Below, one piece after another: positions 13,701 through 25,790 of a stretch of DNA of 64,000 bases (position 1 is its first letter; each line of letters begins with the position of its first letter). The stretch is taken from contig CM046339.1 of assembly GCA_025403435.1 (NCBI GenBank), positions 1,752,212 to 1,816,211 of the forward strand, given 5' to 3'. Both the position numbers and the translations under genes were made by a program. Source of the DNA: Artocarpus heterophyllus (lineage: Eukaryota > Streptophyta > Magnoliopsida > Rosales > Moraceae). Below the pieces are notes generated by a model that did not search any database, was not told the DNA's origin, and saw only the letters and a program-made list of their open reading frames with translations.

Positions 13701-15930
13701 CTCTTACCTTTCATGGATGGGGGGCCAAGGGATCATCATGTGACATTGTCGCACAAACGCCCCCGAGAAAGTACCTTGTCTCGGCCACAGAAAATTAAAG
13801 GTAGAAAGTATTCTTGGTTTCTCTGCTTAGCTTTTTGACTTGTATACAAGACTGATATAGAAAACCCATCTCCATCCCGTGTAAATTTTAAAATGATGAC
13901 TAACAACTGAATTTGAGAAGCATGCAAGAAAGCATAAATTTTAAGATTTTTAGTTGCTAATAAATTAATCTTTTTTTTGGTGTAAGATGAGGAAAAGTTT
14001 GAGTTTCGTTAATGTGTTATAGATCTGAATTTGCAGTCAATATTCATGGTTCCCATAATATATTCTGGTGATTTTCTTTGTTTTCTTGGGATGTCATCCA
14101 CGCAATATGCTTCTTTTCTATGCATGTTTACCAGAGCAATCATTTAATTGATAGTTTCTAGTGCAAGCCGCTATATACTCTCTCTTGCTGGCCCTTTGAA
14201 ACTCAACTTTAGACTTAGACCGGAAAAGAAAGGTTTTCTTTTTTTTTTTTTTTATTCACTTTCTTTCTTTTCCTCGTTTCCAAAATTGAATGGCTGATTT
14301 GATTTCAGATGCCCCTGTAGTTGCAGATAAGACTAGCGAAGAAGATGAGGAGGTGTTGCAAGCAATTGCAGCTTCTATGGAAAGTATAAAAGACACAAGT
14401 GGATTGAGTTCGAACAATGAAGATGTAAATCTTACAAACCAGGGGCGGATAATATGCCATGATAAGAAGCCTAGTTATCCACCTTTGCCGGAAGAACCCA
14501 AGGGTGATAAGACCCTTCTATGTAGGGTTGGAGTCCGTCTTCCAGATGGCCGCAGGGTGCAGAGAAATTTCTTCCGAACTGATCCAATTCAGGTAAGAAT
14601 CGAGTTTTTTTCTTTTTTTTTTAAAAAAAAAAAAAGAAACAAAGATTTTGTTAAAATCAAAGGAATGAAATGTACAAAGAGGACCATGAGAAAAAAAAAT
14701 GTACAAAGAGGAAGGACAAGGAGTCCCTGTAAAAACAGAAGTTCCGAAACAAAAAAAACCAAAGAAACAGAACAAGGAGCAATCTAATCTGTAAAAATTG
14801 CATTCCAATCCCTCAAAACATCAGAAAAGGAAAACCCCTGAAAATCTTTAGTCACAAATGCCCAAATACTTGCCCCTATATTTAGCTGTCTCTCAAATCT
14901 GCTTGCACTCTGCATCTTCAGAATCATCAAAAATTCGTTTATTCCTTTCAACTGAGTGAATGACTATTTTCCAAAGAATCTTGCATCACTTATTCCTCTC
15001 GAGCATCAAGTTACCCATAATCAAATCATTAACGTTTTGAGGGACCACCCACATGGAACCAAAATCTACCAAAATTCTCCCCCAAATGCTGCTAGCGAAA
15101 GAACAATTAAGAAAAATATGATCAAGAGATTTCATAATGATTCCTGCATAAAACATACCACCCCGGAGAGAGATATAGGTGGGGCATCCATCTTTGCAAC
15201 ATATTTTGAGTGTTCAGTTTACCAAGAGCAAGTAGCCAACTGAAGACTTTAATTTTATTTGGAACCAAAGATCTCCAGATAAAATTATGAAAAAGAACAG
15301 GAGAGTGGGAAGAAGATTGGTCATCAATAAGGAATTTGAAAAAGGATTTGCAAGAGAAAATAGCAGATCCCTCCAGCTTCCAAACCCACCTATCTAAAGA
15401 GTAAGAATACACCCTCGCCTCATCCAAAACGGCTAATAAAGCTTCCACCTCCCCTACCTCCCTCTTGCTAGGATTTTTGGAGAATTGTCATTATGTCATC
15501 CGATGCTTATCATCAACTATGGGTGCATCCATTGGTCTGTGTCCATTAACCCTTGCTTCAGTGCTCATAAATTGTCTTATAGCCCTTAACAGCGACATTG
15601 CGTTCATGTGTGTTTGTAACAAGGAAATTATAATGGAGTCTCCATGTACAAAGCCGCTAGTGACATTTACATAGCAGTCGACTAAAATCGTTTATTTGAA
15701 AAAAATGAAGTTGTGCTTATACTCCTTGGATTATTAAAATTGTAATTACATTCTTTGTTTCGCAGCTGCTATGGTCATTCTGCTATTCTCAACTGGCAGA
15801 AGCAGAGACAAGGCCATTTCGCTTGACGGAAGCAATTCCAGGAGCTTCAAAATCCTTGGATTATGATACTCAGTTGACTTTTGAAGAGTCTGGCCTTGCC
15901 AACACTATGATTTCCGTTTCATGGGAGTGA
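10701..15930 (+). CDS. PUX7: Plant UBX domain-containing protein 7-type (PUX7), ten exons
   Basis: Exons: 10701-10799, 10886-11016, 11094-11210, 11852-12050, 12607-12684, 12781-12849, 13421-13564, 13698-13800, 14309-14592, 15766-15930. All have GT-AG introns and compatible phases, giving 462 residues, close to the usual PUX7 length. A UBA-like region (about 8-46, ending near TSWKLEDAIQLFY) is followed by a thioredoxin-like UAS domain (about 170-295, KWLLINLQ...NFIFWQ...VLVIDP). A ubiquitin-interacting motif (about 324-340, EEDEEVLQAIAASMES) and a C-terminal UBX domain (about 382-462) complete it. Members of this family link ubiquitylated cargo to the CDC48/p97 segregase through UBX. The classical FPR loop reads PFRL here. 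An in-frame ATG 16 codons upstream (10,653) could extend the N terminus; 10,701 fits the family start. The reading frame is intact despite a LINE in intron 9. Exons 9-10 are copied at 28,906-30,059. Confidence 0.95.
14600..15470 (-). mobile_element. LINE retrotransposon fragment in PUX7 intron 9
   Basis: The minus-strand frame 15,122-15,448 carries a decayed zf-RVT region of plant LINE reverse transcriptases (WKLEGSAIFSCKSFFKFL, then IWRSLVPNKIKVFSWLLALGKL and a WYVLC finger half). The left border is a T/A-rich run (about 14,606-14,634), consistent with the poly(A) end of a minus-oriented, 5'-truncated LINE. The fragment is also present in the duplicated copy (29,195-29,820), so it predates the duplication. 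The remaining intron (15,470-15,765) shows no gene. Confidence 0.75.
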
Positions 15931-16447
15931 AACGACGTTAAGCATTGTATTGAACCACAACTTATTTCTGTTCGGGTTTCGGTAAGATTTTTGTATTGTC
16001 GCTTCTTTTTACCATCTCTTCGTCACTTCGAAGTCTGTCCTTGTTATATATGCTGTTAATTATGTACATACTCTAAACTATACAGTTATTTATGTTTATT
16101 CGTTGCTGTCTTTACTCAAATTTTTTTGTACTAGATGTCTTTCCAAAAGCTTCAGACGTTGGCTGACGTGTGTGATCATTTTTTAAAGGTTTTTGATCAT
16201 TATTTTTCCGTACCTATTATACAGAAGTTGAATTCTGTTTAATTTGATTATTTTAGAAGGGAGATGATGCGGTATTGTGCGGCTAAGAGAAACTGTCAGT
16301 GGTGCGTGATGCAATGGTTGTTAGCCAAGCATTGTTGATGTGTACGGCTGCAACTTTGGGATGAGCATAAGCGATCATATGCCTGGTTATACCAAACTTG
16401 ACCCCATTCGAATAATCAATTCTTGTTTTATATTTTTAATTATGGAT
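15931..16447. other. PUX7 3' flank; no further gene seen
   Basis: Probable 3' UTR and downstream DNA of PUX7. It is repeated closely at 30,060-30,555, and its distal part (from about 16,300) at 47,893-48,045. No polyadenylation site can be fixed with confidence. Confidence 0.5.
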
Positions 16448-16724
16448 TATTGATATCAATGCCCTCCAACTTTGGAGTCCTTTTTACTTTGCCTTTTTGA
16501 ACTTTGAACATCATTATTTTGCTTCTTAAACTTTTGAAATTTCTCACTTTGTTCTTTAAATTTTTGACTTTTTATTTAAAATAAACAAAATTAAGCCTAC
16601 ATAATTTATACGTAGGTCATCTATAAAGGTAAAAATAAGATTTTATTACTTTTAAGTTTTGTTTTACGTTTAAATTCACTTCTTTTTTTATATTATAAAT
16701 TTGAACTTATTTATATATATATAT

Positions 16725-18378
16725 TTTTTTTGAAACTACAATAGCTATACTTTCATTGATGACGTTGACAAATTGTCAATTACACAATATGAAATACAAT
16801 CTGGAGTCTCTTCTAACCAAGAACACTTGGAGTTATCGGTAATAGTAAAATGGACTAGTGAGTGGGCTGATTCATTCGCTAAACGCGAAAAAGAGCAACG
16901 AGTGTCACCACCAAGCCTTGCAAGCAACGATAAGATATCATCAACAACCGGACAAATAGGAGCTAGTAAATCAAGGTAGGTCATATTCTTGATTGCAAGC
17001 AGAGCATCGGTCTCAATGAATTGGACTCGTAGACCACTTCCACAGCAAATTGGAGACCCTCCCTAATCACAATGCATTCTACCATCAAAAGGGTGAAGAG
17101 ACCTGCAAATTTTTTTGACATAGCACCCGTAACAAAGCCCTCAGAATCACGGATAATTGCGCCAAAACCAAAACCTTCAACTCCAGCAAAAACAGAAGCA
17201 TATAAATCTAATTTTGAACACCTTCCTGGAGGCCGAATCCAACGTTGTGGCACCGTTCAACACTCCTCAGAAGGCCGTCGGTGATCAGTTTGAGTTCTGG
17301 TAATTATTAAACCTAAGACCCGCATCCTCCACTAAGTCTCTAGCTTTTTAAAAACCTCCCCTGTGAGCATATTTGTTCTGCTCATACCATAGATCCCATA
17401 GAAGTGTAGCTAGCACAGCAAAGTCTTCTTTCCCGAGTCCATTTTGTATAAACAACAAAAAGTCCCTACATGACTCGCCTCGGAATTTACTTGCAAACTC
17501 CCCACGTGCATTGCAGTCCACACTTCACTAATCGTTTCGCACTGAAACAAAGCGTGGAAAGTGGCCTCTGCCTCCTCTTTGCACCTGCTGCAAGTCTTAC
17601 TACATCTCACATGTCGAGCAGCCAAGTTTACACTGGTAGGAAGAGTTTCATGAAAACACCTCCATAGAAAAATTTTTATCTTTGAGGGCAAATGAAGATT
17701 CCACATAGATCTCCACCAGATATGTAATGCAGTTGGGCTAGACTACCTTCAACATTGAGGGAAGACTGAAGAGCTTATGACCGGACTTGACTGAGTACTC
17801 ATGTTTGGCGTCAAAATGCCATATGAGCGTATCGGAACTATTTCTTTGTCCCACCGGAATTTGTAAAACAGTATCCCTATCAACTGATCAAAAAAAGTCA
17901 TTAATCCAATTAACGTCCCAACCGTTCTTACTTTCTAACATCAGGTCACAAACTCTCCAATCTGCAGTACCTTCACCACCTCTCGTTATAGTTTTGAAAT
18001 TATGGGGACAGGGTAGCCACGGATCATGTAAAATCTGACCACATTCACCATTTCCAATTCTCCAATGTATTCTGAGCTGTAGGACTTCTCTTCTTCGAAG
18101 AATACTCTGCCATAGACACGAACAGGAGCTGCCTTTCTTGGCTTCCGCAAAGGAACAATTTGGAAAATATTTGGCATTCAAAACCCCGCTAACTAAGGAA
18201 TTGGGTTGCCAAATCAATCTCCAACCCTGTTTTGATACCATCACTTGGTTGAAAAGTTCTAAGTCTTGAAATTTCATGCCTCCCTCATCTTTAGGTTTGC
18301 ATGACATTGACCAAGAAGACCAATGGACTTTGTGTTTATTACCCGACGACCCCCACCAAAACCTGACTGTGAGGGAGC
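16725..18378 (-). mobile_element. 5'-truncated LINE (RT C-terminus, zf-RVT, RNase H), copy A
   Basis: Minus-strand blocks in LINE order are: an RT thumb region at 17,888-18,307 (PKDEGGMKFQDLELFNQ...), a zf-RVT at 17,410-17,706 (WNLHLPSKIKIFLWRCFHE and the C-x2-C-x7-H-x4-C finger CSRCKEEAEATFHALFQC), and an RNase H-like domain at 16,981-17,253 (FGFGAIIRDSEGFV, VECIVIREGLQFA). A further piece spans 16,745-16,984. A T-run at about 16,725 marks the former poly(A) tail. Frameshifts and stops separate the blocks, so it is dead. Confidence 0.85.
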
Positions 18379-20130
18379 TGAGCTATTACGCTCGAGGCCC
18401 GGGTGATGACATGGCGGTTTATTTAAAATAAATAAATAGGTTTTAACAAAATTTGCCTATTATTTTATCAATAATTTAAGAAAAAAACATTTTAGGTAAT
18501 TTATAAAATGTGGTGAGTTTTAAGCCTTTGTGAAATGTTACCAATCTTTAAAAATTTAGCAATTGAAATATCATAAACGACCTCAAAAAAATAAATAAAA
18601 GTCGAAAAGTTCGTCAAAAAGCAGTTTGGGCCTTATTGGACCCCATACGATGCACATATAATACAAACATATAGAAATAACATAAACTACAGTCCAACAA
18701 AAAAGTAAACACAGTCCTTATTATTACATGCCTTGAAAATAAAATAAGATAAAATAAAATAAAACAGATAAGCTAAATGCTACTGGTCCACGTGAGAATA
18801 TCAGCAGTGTCCTATTCGGTGTCGTACTACGATTCATTTAGAGGGAAAAGATTTGAAACAAAAATAGTAAAATCATGAGCGAAAGGCTTAGTAGGACTTA
18901 GGTTTCAAAATTATCATTTATAAATTAAACTAGATGAATTTAAATGCAATTTCAGAGGAATATTAAATGATTAAACAAATTCATACTTAGCTCTCACTAT
19001 CAGTAGTCATCAACTTCATTATATGTAATTAATCAAATTCACGCTTACCGTTCGTCATCTGTAATTATCTCAGATCATACATCGTTATTTTTTATGTGCA
19101 AAGCCTACTAAATCACCACCGTAGTGGTTCAATAGGGTTTTAGGACTTGCCTTCTAGGTCGCTCTTTGTATGACCCAATCTAAGTATGTGGCATCATGCA
19201 CTTATATATCATTCTAAATGGGGCCTTTTTGTGTGCAACATCATTTAATCATATTATTCTCCAAGTATACTTTTACCGGTTATCATTTTACATTAATTAT
19301 CATTCATTTATTATCATTCATTCGTTATCATTCATTCGTTATGATCATACCTAATATCTGTTGGAAATAAATACAATCAACTTGTTTCTTAAAAACGTTT
19401 AAAGAAAGTATAGTATGGCCAAAGCTCATTTTAAATTATGGCTACCGAAAAAGAAGGGTCTAGAGTCCTACTTCGTTATCTAGCACCATTCACGCCTACA
19501 TCACAATCCCGTTTCACTAAACGTTAGCTCCTTGAAACAGCAAGCAACCATAGGTATAGACTAACTACATTAATGTCTAAACATCGATATATTTCACTAC
19601 TATGCTATTCACGGTTCCTTAGTGTGCCTTTAGATTTAAAATAATCATGTATTAGTGTTTTTTGAACACAAAAACATAATCTTTAAAACATTTCTTAGTC
19701 ACAAAACGATAAAAAACCGACAGGCAAAAACTGCCTATTTGGACTGCACGGTCAACACGATGACTGACTGAGTTCAGCATGCCAGAACTGTAGACTTCGG
19801 CCTGCCGATTGTATGGGTATGACCTGTCAAAAGTTACTCATATCACATGTTTTGGTCTGGTATGTTGGATGGGACATGTTTGACATTTGCCAGCTTGTTG
19901 TCTTAAAAATCTGATTTTTAGGAAGATAAAATAAATTCTAAAATTTGTTAAAATTAATTTAATAAATGGTGAAAATTAAGATAAATCAAAAAAAGATTAA
20001 AATGCAATTAATTAAGAAAATGCCACAAATATGTTTTTATTTAAAATCAAATCTCAATTAGGCACATTAATTACCAATTTGGCATTCTAATTTATCATTA
20101 ATTAAATTTGAACATTATAAATCTGATTGT
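18379..20130 (-). mobile_element. Old Ty3-type LTR remnant, copy A (right border approximate)
   Basis: Read in reverse it shows the landmark order of the 49,046 Ty3 LTR: the words around CCTACTAAGCCTTTCGCTCATG, then CCACTACGGTGGTGAT and a terminal GCCATGTCATC...CCCGGGCC region. The left end is taken at TGAGCTATT (18,379). The right end lies somewhere around 20,110-20,150 and could not be fixed. No gag-pol adjoins it. It contains a short ATCATTCATTCGTT tandem repeat (19,305-19,342). Confidence 0.6.
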
Positions 20131-20635
20131 ATATACATTTCTTTTTATTTTTAATGTATAACTCTTATTTAATAAGTCGTTATTATGCATCGACATCTTC
20201 TCATCTTTGATATGTAACTCATCTTTCTTATTATTAAAATTTAGGTATTGATGAATAATATCAACTTATTACATAAGTTACAGATTTTGGATTAGATGAA
20301 ATGTAAAAACAAACCCTTTCAAAATGAAAGTTCAGATAAAAAAAGCATTACATGAGATTGTAAATATAAAACAAAACTTGAGAGGCATACAATCCTTTTT
20401 TTCCTTATAGGTGACCAATCTGAAAAGAACTTGGGATTAATTCTGTCTAATAAACAGAAACTCAAAAGTTCAAGGGCAAAGTAAGAAGCTTTAAAAGTTT
20501 AAAGGGTAAAGTAGTAATTTTAAAGTTTAAGGGCTAAGTGAGAAGCTTTGAAAGTTTAAGAATGATATGGTCATTTTTAAAGTGGAAAGGGTAAAGTGGG
20601 GAGATCTCAAAATTAAGGGGCCATTGGTGTCAATA

Positions 20636-21083
20636 CTCATTGTTTTTAATTGTTTTTAAATCGTTGCCTTTTGTATTTCTTGAGTATCTTCTCGAGTCTT
20701 TTCTCCCACTAAGCCAGACGGATTGAAATACTTTGTCTAATTTTGGAATCTCAAATGATATCTAACCAATTTATTTATGACATATCAATTTAAAAAAAAA
20801 TCTGATAGTATTTAATTAACTTTACATGCTTTTCATTGAATGATGTGTAATAATATGATTGATTGGAAACTATTTGGAACGCCAAAAATTAAACAGATAT
20901 TTTGGGTCCAAGCCGGACCAGTAAAGATCTATTCTCAACTAAGATTTTGCATAAATTTCATGGACATTAATTTAAAATAGAAAAAAACACAGAGCTTGAG
21001 GGAAAAATCAGACAAAATATGGCAATATTTTGAATTAAAGTTAATGATGTTCTTTCCTCTAAAATCTGAGTCAACACCACAAA
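20636..21083. other. No gene seen; AT-rich flank of the Harbinger remnant
   Basis: Collinear with 44,077-44,505 in copy 2, with no coding frame. Confidence 0.5.
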
Positions 21084-21293
21084 TTAGTTTTTGGACATTC
21101 TAACTTTGTTCAAAATCACATGTGGATGACTGTTGAGCAACTCATCCACATTCATTCTCCCTGTGAATAAAGATGTGTGCATGGGGCGTTTTATAGACCT
21201 TTCGATCTGTGTTCGATGCCGGCGCATCCAAAGCAAAATTTGGATAATATCATCGTCGACCTTGGCGTTGGATGAACCACCTTTTGTGTTCAA
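21084..21293 (-). pseudogene. PIF/Harbinger transposase N-terminal fragment, copy A
   Basis: The frame reads RRHRTQIERSIKRPMHTSLF, then TGRMNVDELLNSHPHVILNKVRMSKN, the region that precedes the catalytic domain in plant Harbinger/ALP1-like nucleases (R-P-x-x-T-S...ELL...H...RM.K). The DDE domain that should follow (toward 20,900) is absent. A close copy is at 44,506-44,733. Fragment only, non-functional. Confidence 0.6.
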
Positions 21294-21610
21294 TACACAG
21301 CTTGTTGTTACAAGGTTATCTTACACATTAATATTATGCACATAACTATGAAGACATAATCATTGACTACATAAATAAATTGCAAAACTACCACGAAAAC
21401 AATACAAATACATAGCACATGCGTTGAATAAAATAGTACATAGAACACTGATACATAATTAATCAGTACATAAACAATACTTCAAAGTAAACAGTACAAA
21501 CACATAATAAATCATTAGATGGAAGTAACTACATAACCAAATTAAAAATATATATATATATATATTCAACATGAAATATTATATAAGCCGAAGTTTACAT
21601 AATACTAATC

Positions 21611-21880
21611 CTAATTATTCATAATCTCTTCAATTAAATATTTTTGCATCTCATCGCCATTCTGCAGGAGCAAGGTTTGAAGGTTAATTTCATCTTTAAA
21701 TTTCTTTGGCAACTTCACTCCTTCGAGTCCCTTATAACCCATTTCGCCCAAGATTTTACACACTTCGATTGCTTGGGGATTTGCAACAAGGGAAGAACAC
21801 TCCACATAAGCATGTGCCAAGTTTTCCATTACATCTTTCTCCAATCTTCTCTGAACATCCTCAACAACATCATCATTTAT
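21611..21880 (-). pseudogene. Possible Harbinger partner protein (Myb/SANT-like) C-terminal fragment, copy A
   Basis: The minus-strand frame is LAHAYVECSSLVANPQAIEV followed by CKILGEMGYKGLEGVKLPKKFKDEINLQTLLLQ. It lies just upstream, in transcription order, of the transposase fragment, the arrangement of the two-gene PIF/Harbinger elements. The N-terminal DNA-binding part is not readable. Copy 2 (45,021-45,345) retains about 35 more codons at its N-terminal side, so copy 1 has an internal deletion. Family assignment is inferred from context. Confidence 0.4.
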
Positions 21881-22072
21881 GTCCTCACATTGAACATCGT
21901 CCTTAACTTCTCTTTCATTGCCCCCATGTTACTGATGAATTAAATACAAATAATTCATATGTTAGATGATAAATATGTTTTAGTTTAGACGTTTTAAACT
22001 GATTTTAATAAAAAAATTGTTTTCTAATTGGACACTAAAATGCTTCACAGTTTTATATGTTTTTGTTAATTG

Positions 22073-22760
22073 ATAAATGTAGGAATAAAATACGAAACGC
22101 AGCGGAATGAAAGGATGGTTGATAAACAAAAATTTTAAAAAAAACTTTGTTCATCGGGAATAGCTTTATAATTTTAATTAATAATAGAAAGTTTTGGGAA
22201 TTTTACTAGCCTTTTTAAAGACTATCAGAGTATCTTAGCCTTCCTCTTTGACACAACAATCTTCTAATCTAGGCTTCTACACCAATGAAAGGACGAGTGG
22301 GCTTCAAACTGTAAGAATGAATTTTTTTCACACTTTTATGAATCTGCTATGTATTCAACACATAAGATAGCAGACTTTTTTTTTCTTCAAAGAAGAACGA
22401 GGCCCCGTTTGTTTCGATATTCGAATCACGGTTCGAATCATTTTGCTACAGTATTTTCTCTCACAAAAATTTAAATCTTCATTCAAATACTCTACTCAAA
22501 TACTCGAACCAATGGAGCCCTCAGTTTTTCTCTTTGAGTATTGTGCAAAAGTTACGTGAATGAAAAAACTCTTGAGATAAGAGTTATCTCATCTTTTTAT
22601 ATCTGAGCAATTAGTTATTATTATTATTATTTTTAATTAATTTAAAATTTAAAATAATCACCATATTACATATATGGGAAAAAAATGTACTTTACATTTC
22701 TTATCTTTTTTTTTTAATTTAAAAACAACTCACAAAAAAGCAAATCTTTAAAATCTTATT

Positions 22761-22804
<44 letters not shown>

Positions 22805-24395
22805 GTTTACGTAAAACGTAAACTTTTACGCTTTTTTAATATATATATATATATATAAAAGTTTAAGCAGCAAAAACCGTAAACGAAGTTTTCGTTTACA
22901 TTAATATAGATATATATATGTATATATATATATATTAATATATTATAAAATCTTATATAAATAAGATTTGGTTAAAAAATCATATATATATCTAAATTTA
23001 AAAATAAATCATAATTATTTAAAATTTAAATTTAAATTAATAAATTAATTATTTAATTTTGTGTCCAAATAGCAAAAGACAAAAAAGTGGTCCCACCACA
23101 TATGTGTCAAACACAAAATTAAAATTGTATTCAAATAATCTTATTATTTCAATATTATTAATTAATTAATTTAAAAACTATTTTTAACTAATCTTATTAG
23201 TTAAATGTAATCAATTAATTTAACTAATGCTCAGTTAAATGTGACAACATTTATCACATTACATTATATGTCACATAGAACATTTTTCTATATCACATTA
23301 ATAACTCAAGTATGAAATAATTAATTCAAAATTCAATAATTTTAAATTAAATATGTATAATTCATTCTATGCATAAATCCAATATAGTGTTTTAGAGGTG
23401 GCATTGAGAACCCATGGACCTATAACCCAAGCTCCAATAAATTTGACAATTAATTAAACTCTTTAATTAATGTGCCAAATTTATTAGTTTCAGTGTTACT
23501 CCACTAAAAACCTAAAATTGAACTCTTGAAATTATAGTGAAAATTACTCAAAAAAAATTAGCAAGTAGTCCAATGATATAATCATTACATATAAGTCAGT
23601 CATCCATAAATAGTTCATAATACGAGCTAGGTTCAATTTCTGTTTACCTCTCTTATTATATCTTTATCTTTGAGTTCCAATAATCCTCTAATGAACAGTT
23701 AATTCATAATCTTATTATGAACGAGTGCTCTGCTGTTCAAACCTTGAATTATCACTCAAGAGAACTATTTTTCTAACTTCCATAAGGAAGGAATGGATTC
23801 CATATCTATATAATATTATTCACAGCTATTTATTACATTATGTTTTCAAGATATTAAGTTATAATCTGTGCTTAGACAAATCTTACCATACAAGTTAAAA
23901 AACATAATATCATAAATAGGAGTCTAATAAATACTCAGGATTAAGACTGTCAAATATATGATCATCATAGTGATAAATTTGAATACTCTATTTTTAACGG
24001 ATGATTATTAGAGATTCCTAATTTATCTGGTCCAGTCCTATATAATCTCATTATATAAAGTACCTCCAATCTAATGTCTCTATATTAATAGTCTAGATAA
24101 TAACTATTTCATTCTAAATGAGATTAGACCGTACTTGTAATATTTAATTAAAAATCTAAAACTTTAATTAATTATTACGGACTATTTAGATTATTATCTA
24201 TAAATTTAATCCTTAAGCATATAACACTTATATGCTAAATTTATAGTCACATAAATAATCATGGAACTTTCTTGATGTTTATAAAAGCATTCATAATACA
24301 TATAGGTAACCAAAATAATTATAAATATCACTTTATTTATTTATTATCAATATATATAATGTCACAGCTTTTAAGGCATCAAACTCAACAATAAA
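22073..24395 (-). mobile_element. Copia-like solo LTR with ATAAA target duplication
   Basis: The LTR proper is 22,078-24,390 (2.3 kb). In its own orientation it starts TGTTGAGTTTGATGCC and ends TTTATTCCTACA. ATAAA flanks it at 22,073-22,077 and 24,391-24,395. It shares the words GGATTCCATATCTAT and GTTACTCCACTAAAA with family A LTRs but is a distinct family. It is absent from copy 2 of the duplication, so it inserted after the duplication or was lost there. It contains a (AT)n run at 22,764-22,801. Confidence 0.8.
22399..22522. mobile_element. Small MITE nested in the solo LTR
   Basis: The left end GAGGCCCCGTTTGTTTCGAT is complemented by the right end (read in reverse, GAGGGCTCCATTGGTTCGAG). 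About 124 bp, no coding frame. Confidence 0.5.
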
Positions 24396-25790
24396 CAGAA
24401 AGAAAAAAGAAAATATGATATAAATAACAAAGGAAAAAATATATACCAGCTTAGATAATGAGGAACGCAAAACAAAAATTTTAAAAAGCACAAAATAATT
24501 TAAATTAGAAAGAAGAAGAGAGAGAAGGGCAAAGTTATAATTATACATTCAAACAAGCCTCCCCACTCCTTTGTGTTCATATTTGGAAGGATCAAATTTT
24601 GGCAGGGCCTACGGAAAGGCAATCCCCACCCTTTACCTTTCCTAGCACATTCTACACAAAACAAGAATTCCCACGCACTTTCCGTCAATTTTTTTTCCTT
24701 CCTCAAATTCTTACAATCAAACACACCCTTAGAGCTTCAAATCTAACTTAATATAACCCATAAGAGGGAAAACTCCAAAAATAGAGAGAGAATTCAACTT
24801 TGGTAATCAATATGCCAATATTTAAGCCTGATCATTCATTACAATAGCCAATAAGGCTATTTATTATACACAAAATAATTATAAAATGAACATTAGCAAA
24901 ACTTCCTATAAGGTTTAAATCCTTCTACTTATAAAACAATAGGTCTCGGTGCAGCAAGTTACACTATCTATTAGATTGAGATTCATTGTTCCGTGAGTAT
25001 CGTGCTTTTAATCACATGCAAATGAAAAGAATTATTCTAATAAAATGCTCACTACGACGAGCAATATACTAGAGTAATGACAAACTTTAAGATAAATTAA
25101 CAAATGACAATGCAACTAAAATAGGCATGATATATAGAAACTCATACATCAAAAGGTTGTCCAACACAATTTCAGACTTCTATGTTACAGTCGTCATTGG
25201 AGGGGTAAGCATATTAATAGGAGTGATATTAGTGTCCGTTGCTATGCCTAGCCTACCTTACAACATGATTGAAACGGTCGGTCCGACAAACGTTCGTGGG
25301 ATTTTTGTATGAATATTCGGTTTCGGGACCATTTTAGTAGTGAAATATGTTGCTGATGAATTATTTATGTGATACATTTTAGGCAGAATGTTTTCTTCCG
25401 ACCGAATCAGTGTTACACGTGACGAAAATTCGTGTAAAATTATATGTTTATCTATCAATTTGATCCATTTTATACTTTTCAAGAGGGTTCTAATCAGTCT
25501 GGTAAAGAAAAAAAAAATAAAAAAGAAAAATAAAGATGGAATTGTCACTTTATAAAAGGTTGGGACGAGCAAAACTATCAACCCTTAATTTTAAGCCCCA
25601 TAGAAGCCTTGCCCTTAGCTTAGCAAGCTGGTGCATCTGAAGCTGGCACACTGCCCTTTCTCGCACTTTATCCCCATCAGTGCCTTATATCCCTATAATT
25701 TTCTTTGCTGGGGCTTCCTGTGCTTCTTTCGTTGGTTTCGATGCATCGTCGGTTTAAAGACAAGAACAAACAAAACAAAAAAAATGGAAA
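24396..25790. other. No gene supported; duplicated non-coding segment
   Basis: 24,500-24,735 may be another MITE (its right end, reversed, reads AAGGGTGTGTTTGATTG). From about 24,830 the sequence is collinear with 45,395-46,440 and contains no conserved frame: short frames such as 25,127-25,312 are broken in copy 2. Confidence 0.5.

Larger units (their letters stand above)
16448..20635. mobile_element. Large element with long (~230-290 bp) terminal inverted repeats, copy A
   Basis: The left arm (about 16,448-16,680) and right arm (about 20,345-20,635) are imperfect inverted complements. TATTGATATCAATG... pairs with ...CCATTGGTGTCAATA. Both arms contain degenerate ACTTT(G/A)CCCTTT(A/G)AACTTTT units and, further in, AAGTTTTGTTTTACGTTT. 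No transposase of its own is visible; the interior is occupied by a LINE remnant and a Ty3-type LTR. Copies exist at 30,556/44,076 and 48,046. It could be a Mutator-like or foldback element. Confidence 0.6.
13911..25790. repeat. Segmental duplication, copy 1
   Basis: Starts in PUX7 intron 8 (matching 28,573 onward) and runs through exons 9-10, the PUX7 3' flank, a long-TIR element with LINE and Ty3-type LTR, Harbinger remnants and the 24,830-25,790 segment. Collinear with copy 2, except that the solo LTR 22,078-24,390 is present only here and about 0.9 kb of the Ty3-type LTR is missing here (copy 2 positions 42,364-43,265). Confidence 0.85.

Noticed and set aside
13020..13927. Minus-strand frames inside PUX7 introns
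   Set aside because: They overlap introns and exons of a well-supported plus-strand gene and show no domain.
18379..20130. Complete Ty3 element in copy A
   Set aside because: Only LTR-like sequence is present: no primer site, Gag or Pol on either side and no second LTR.
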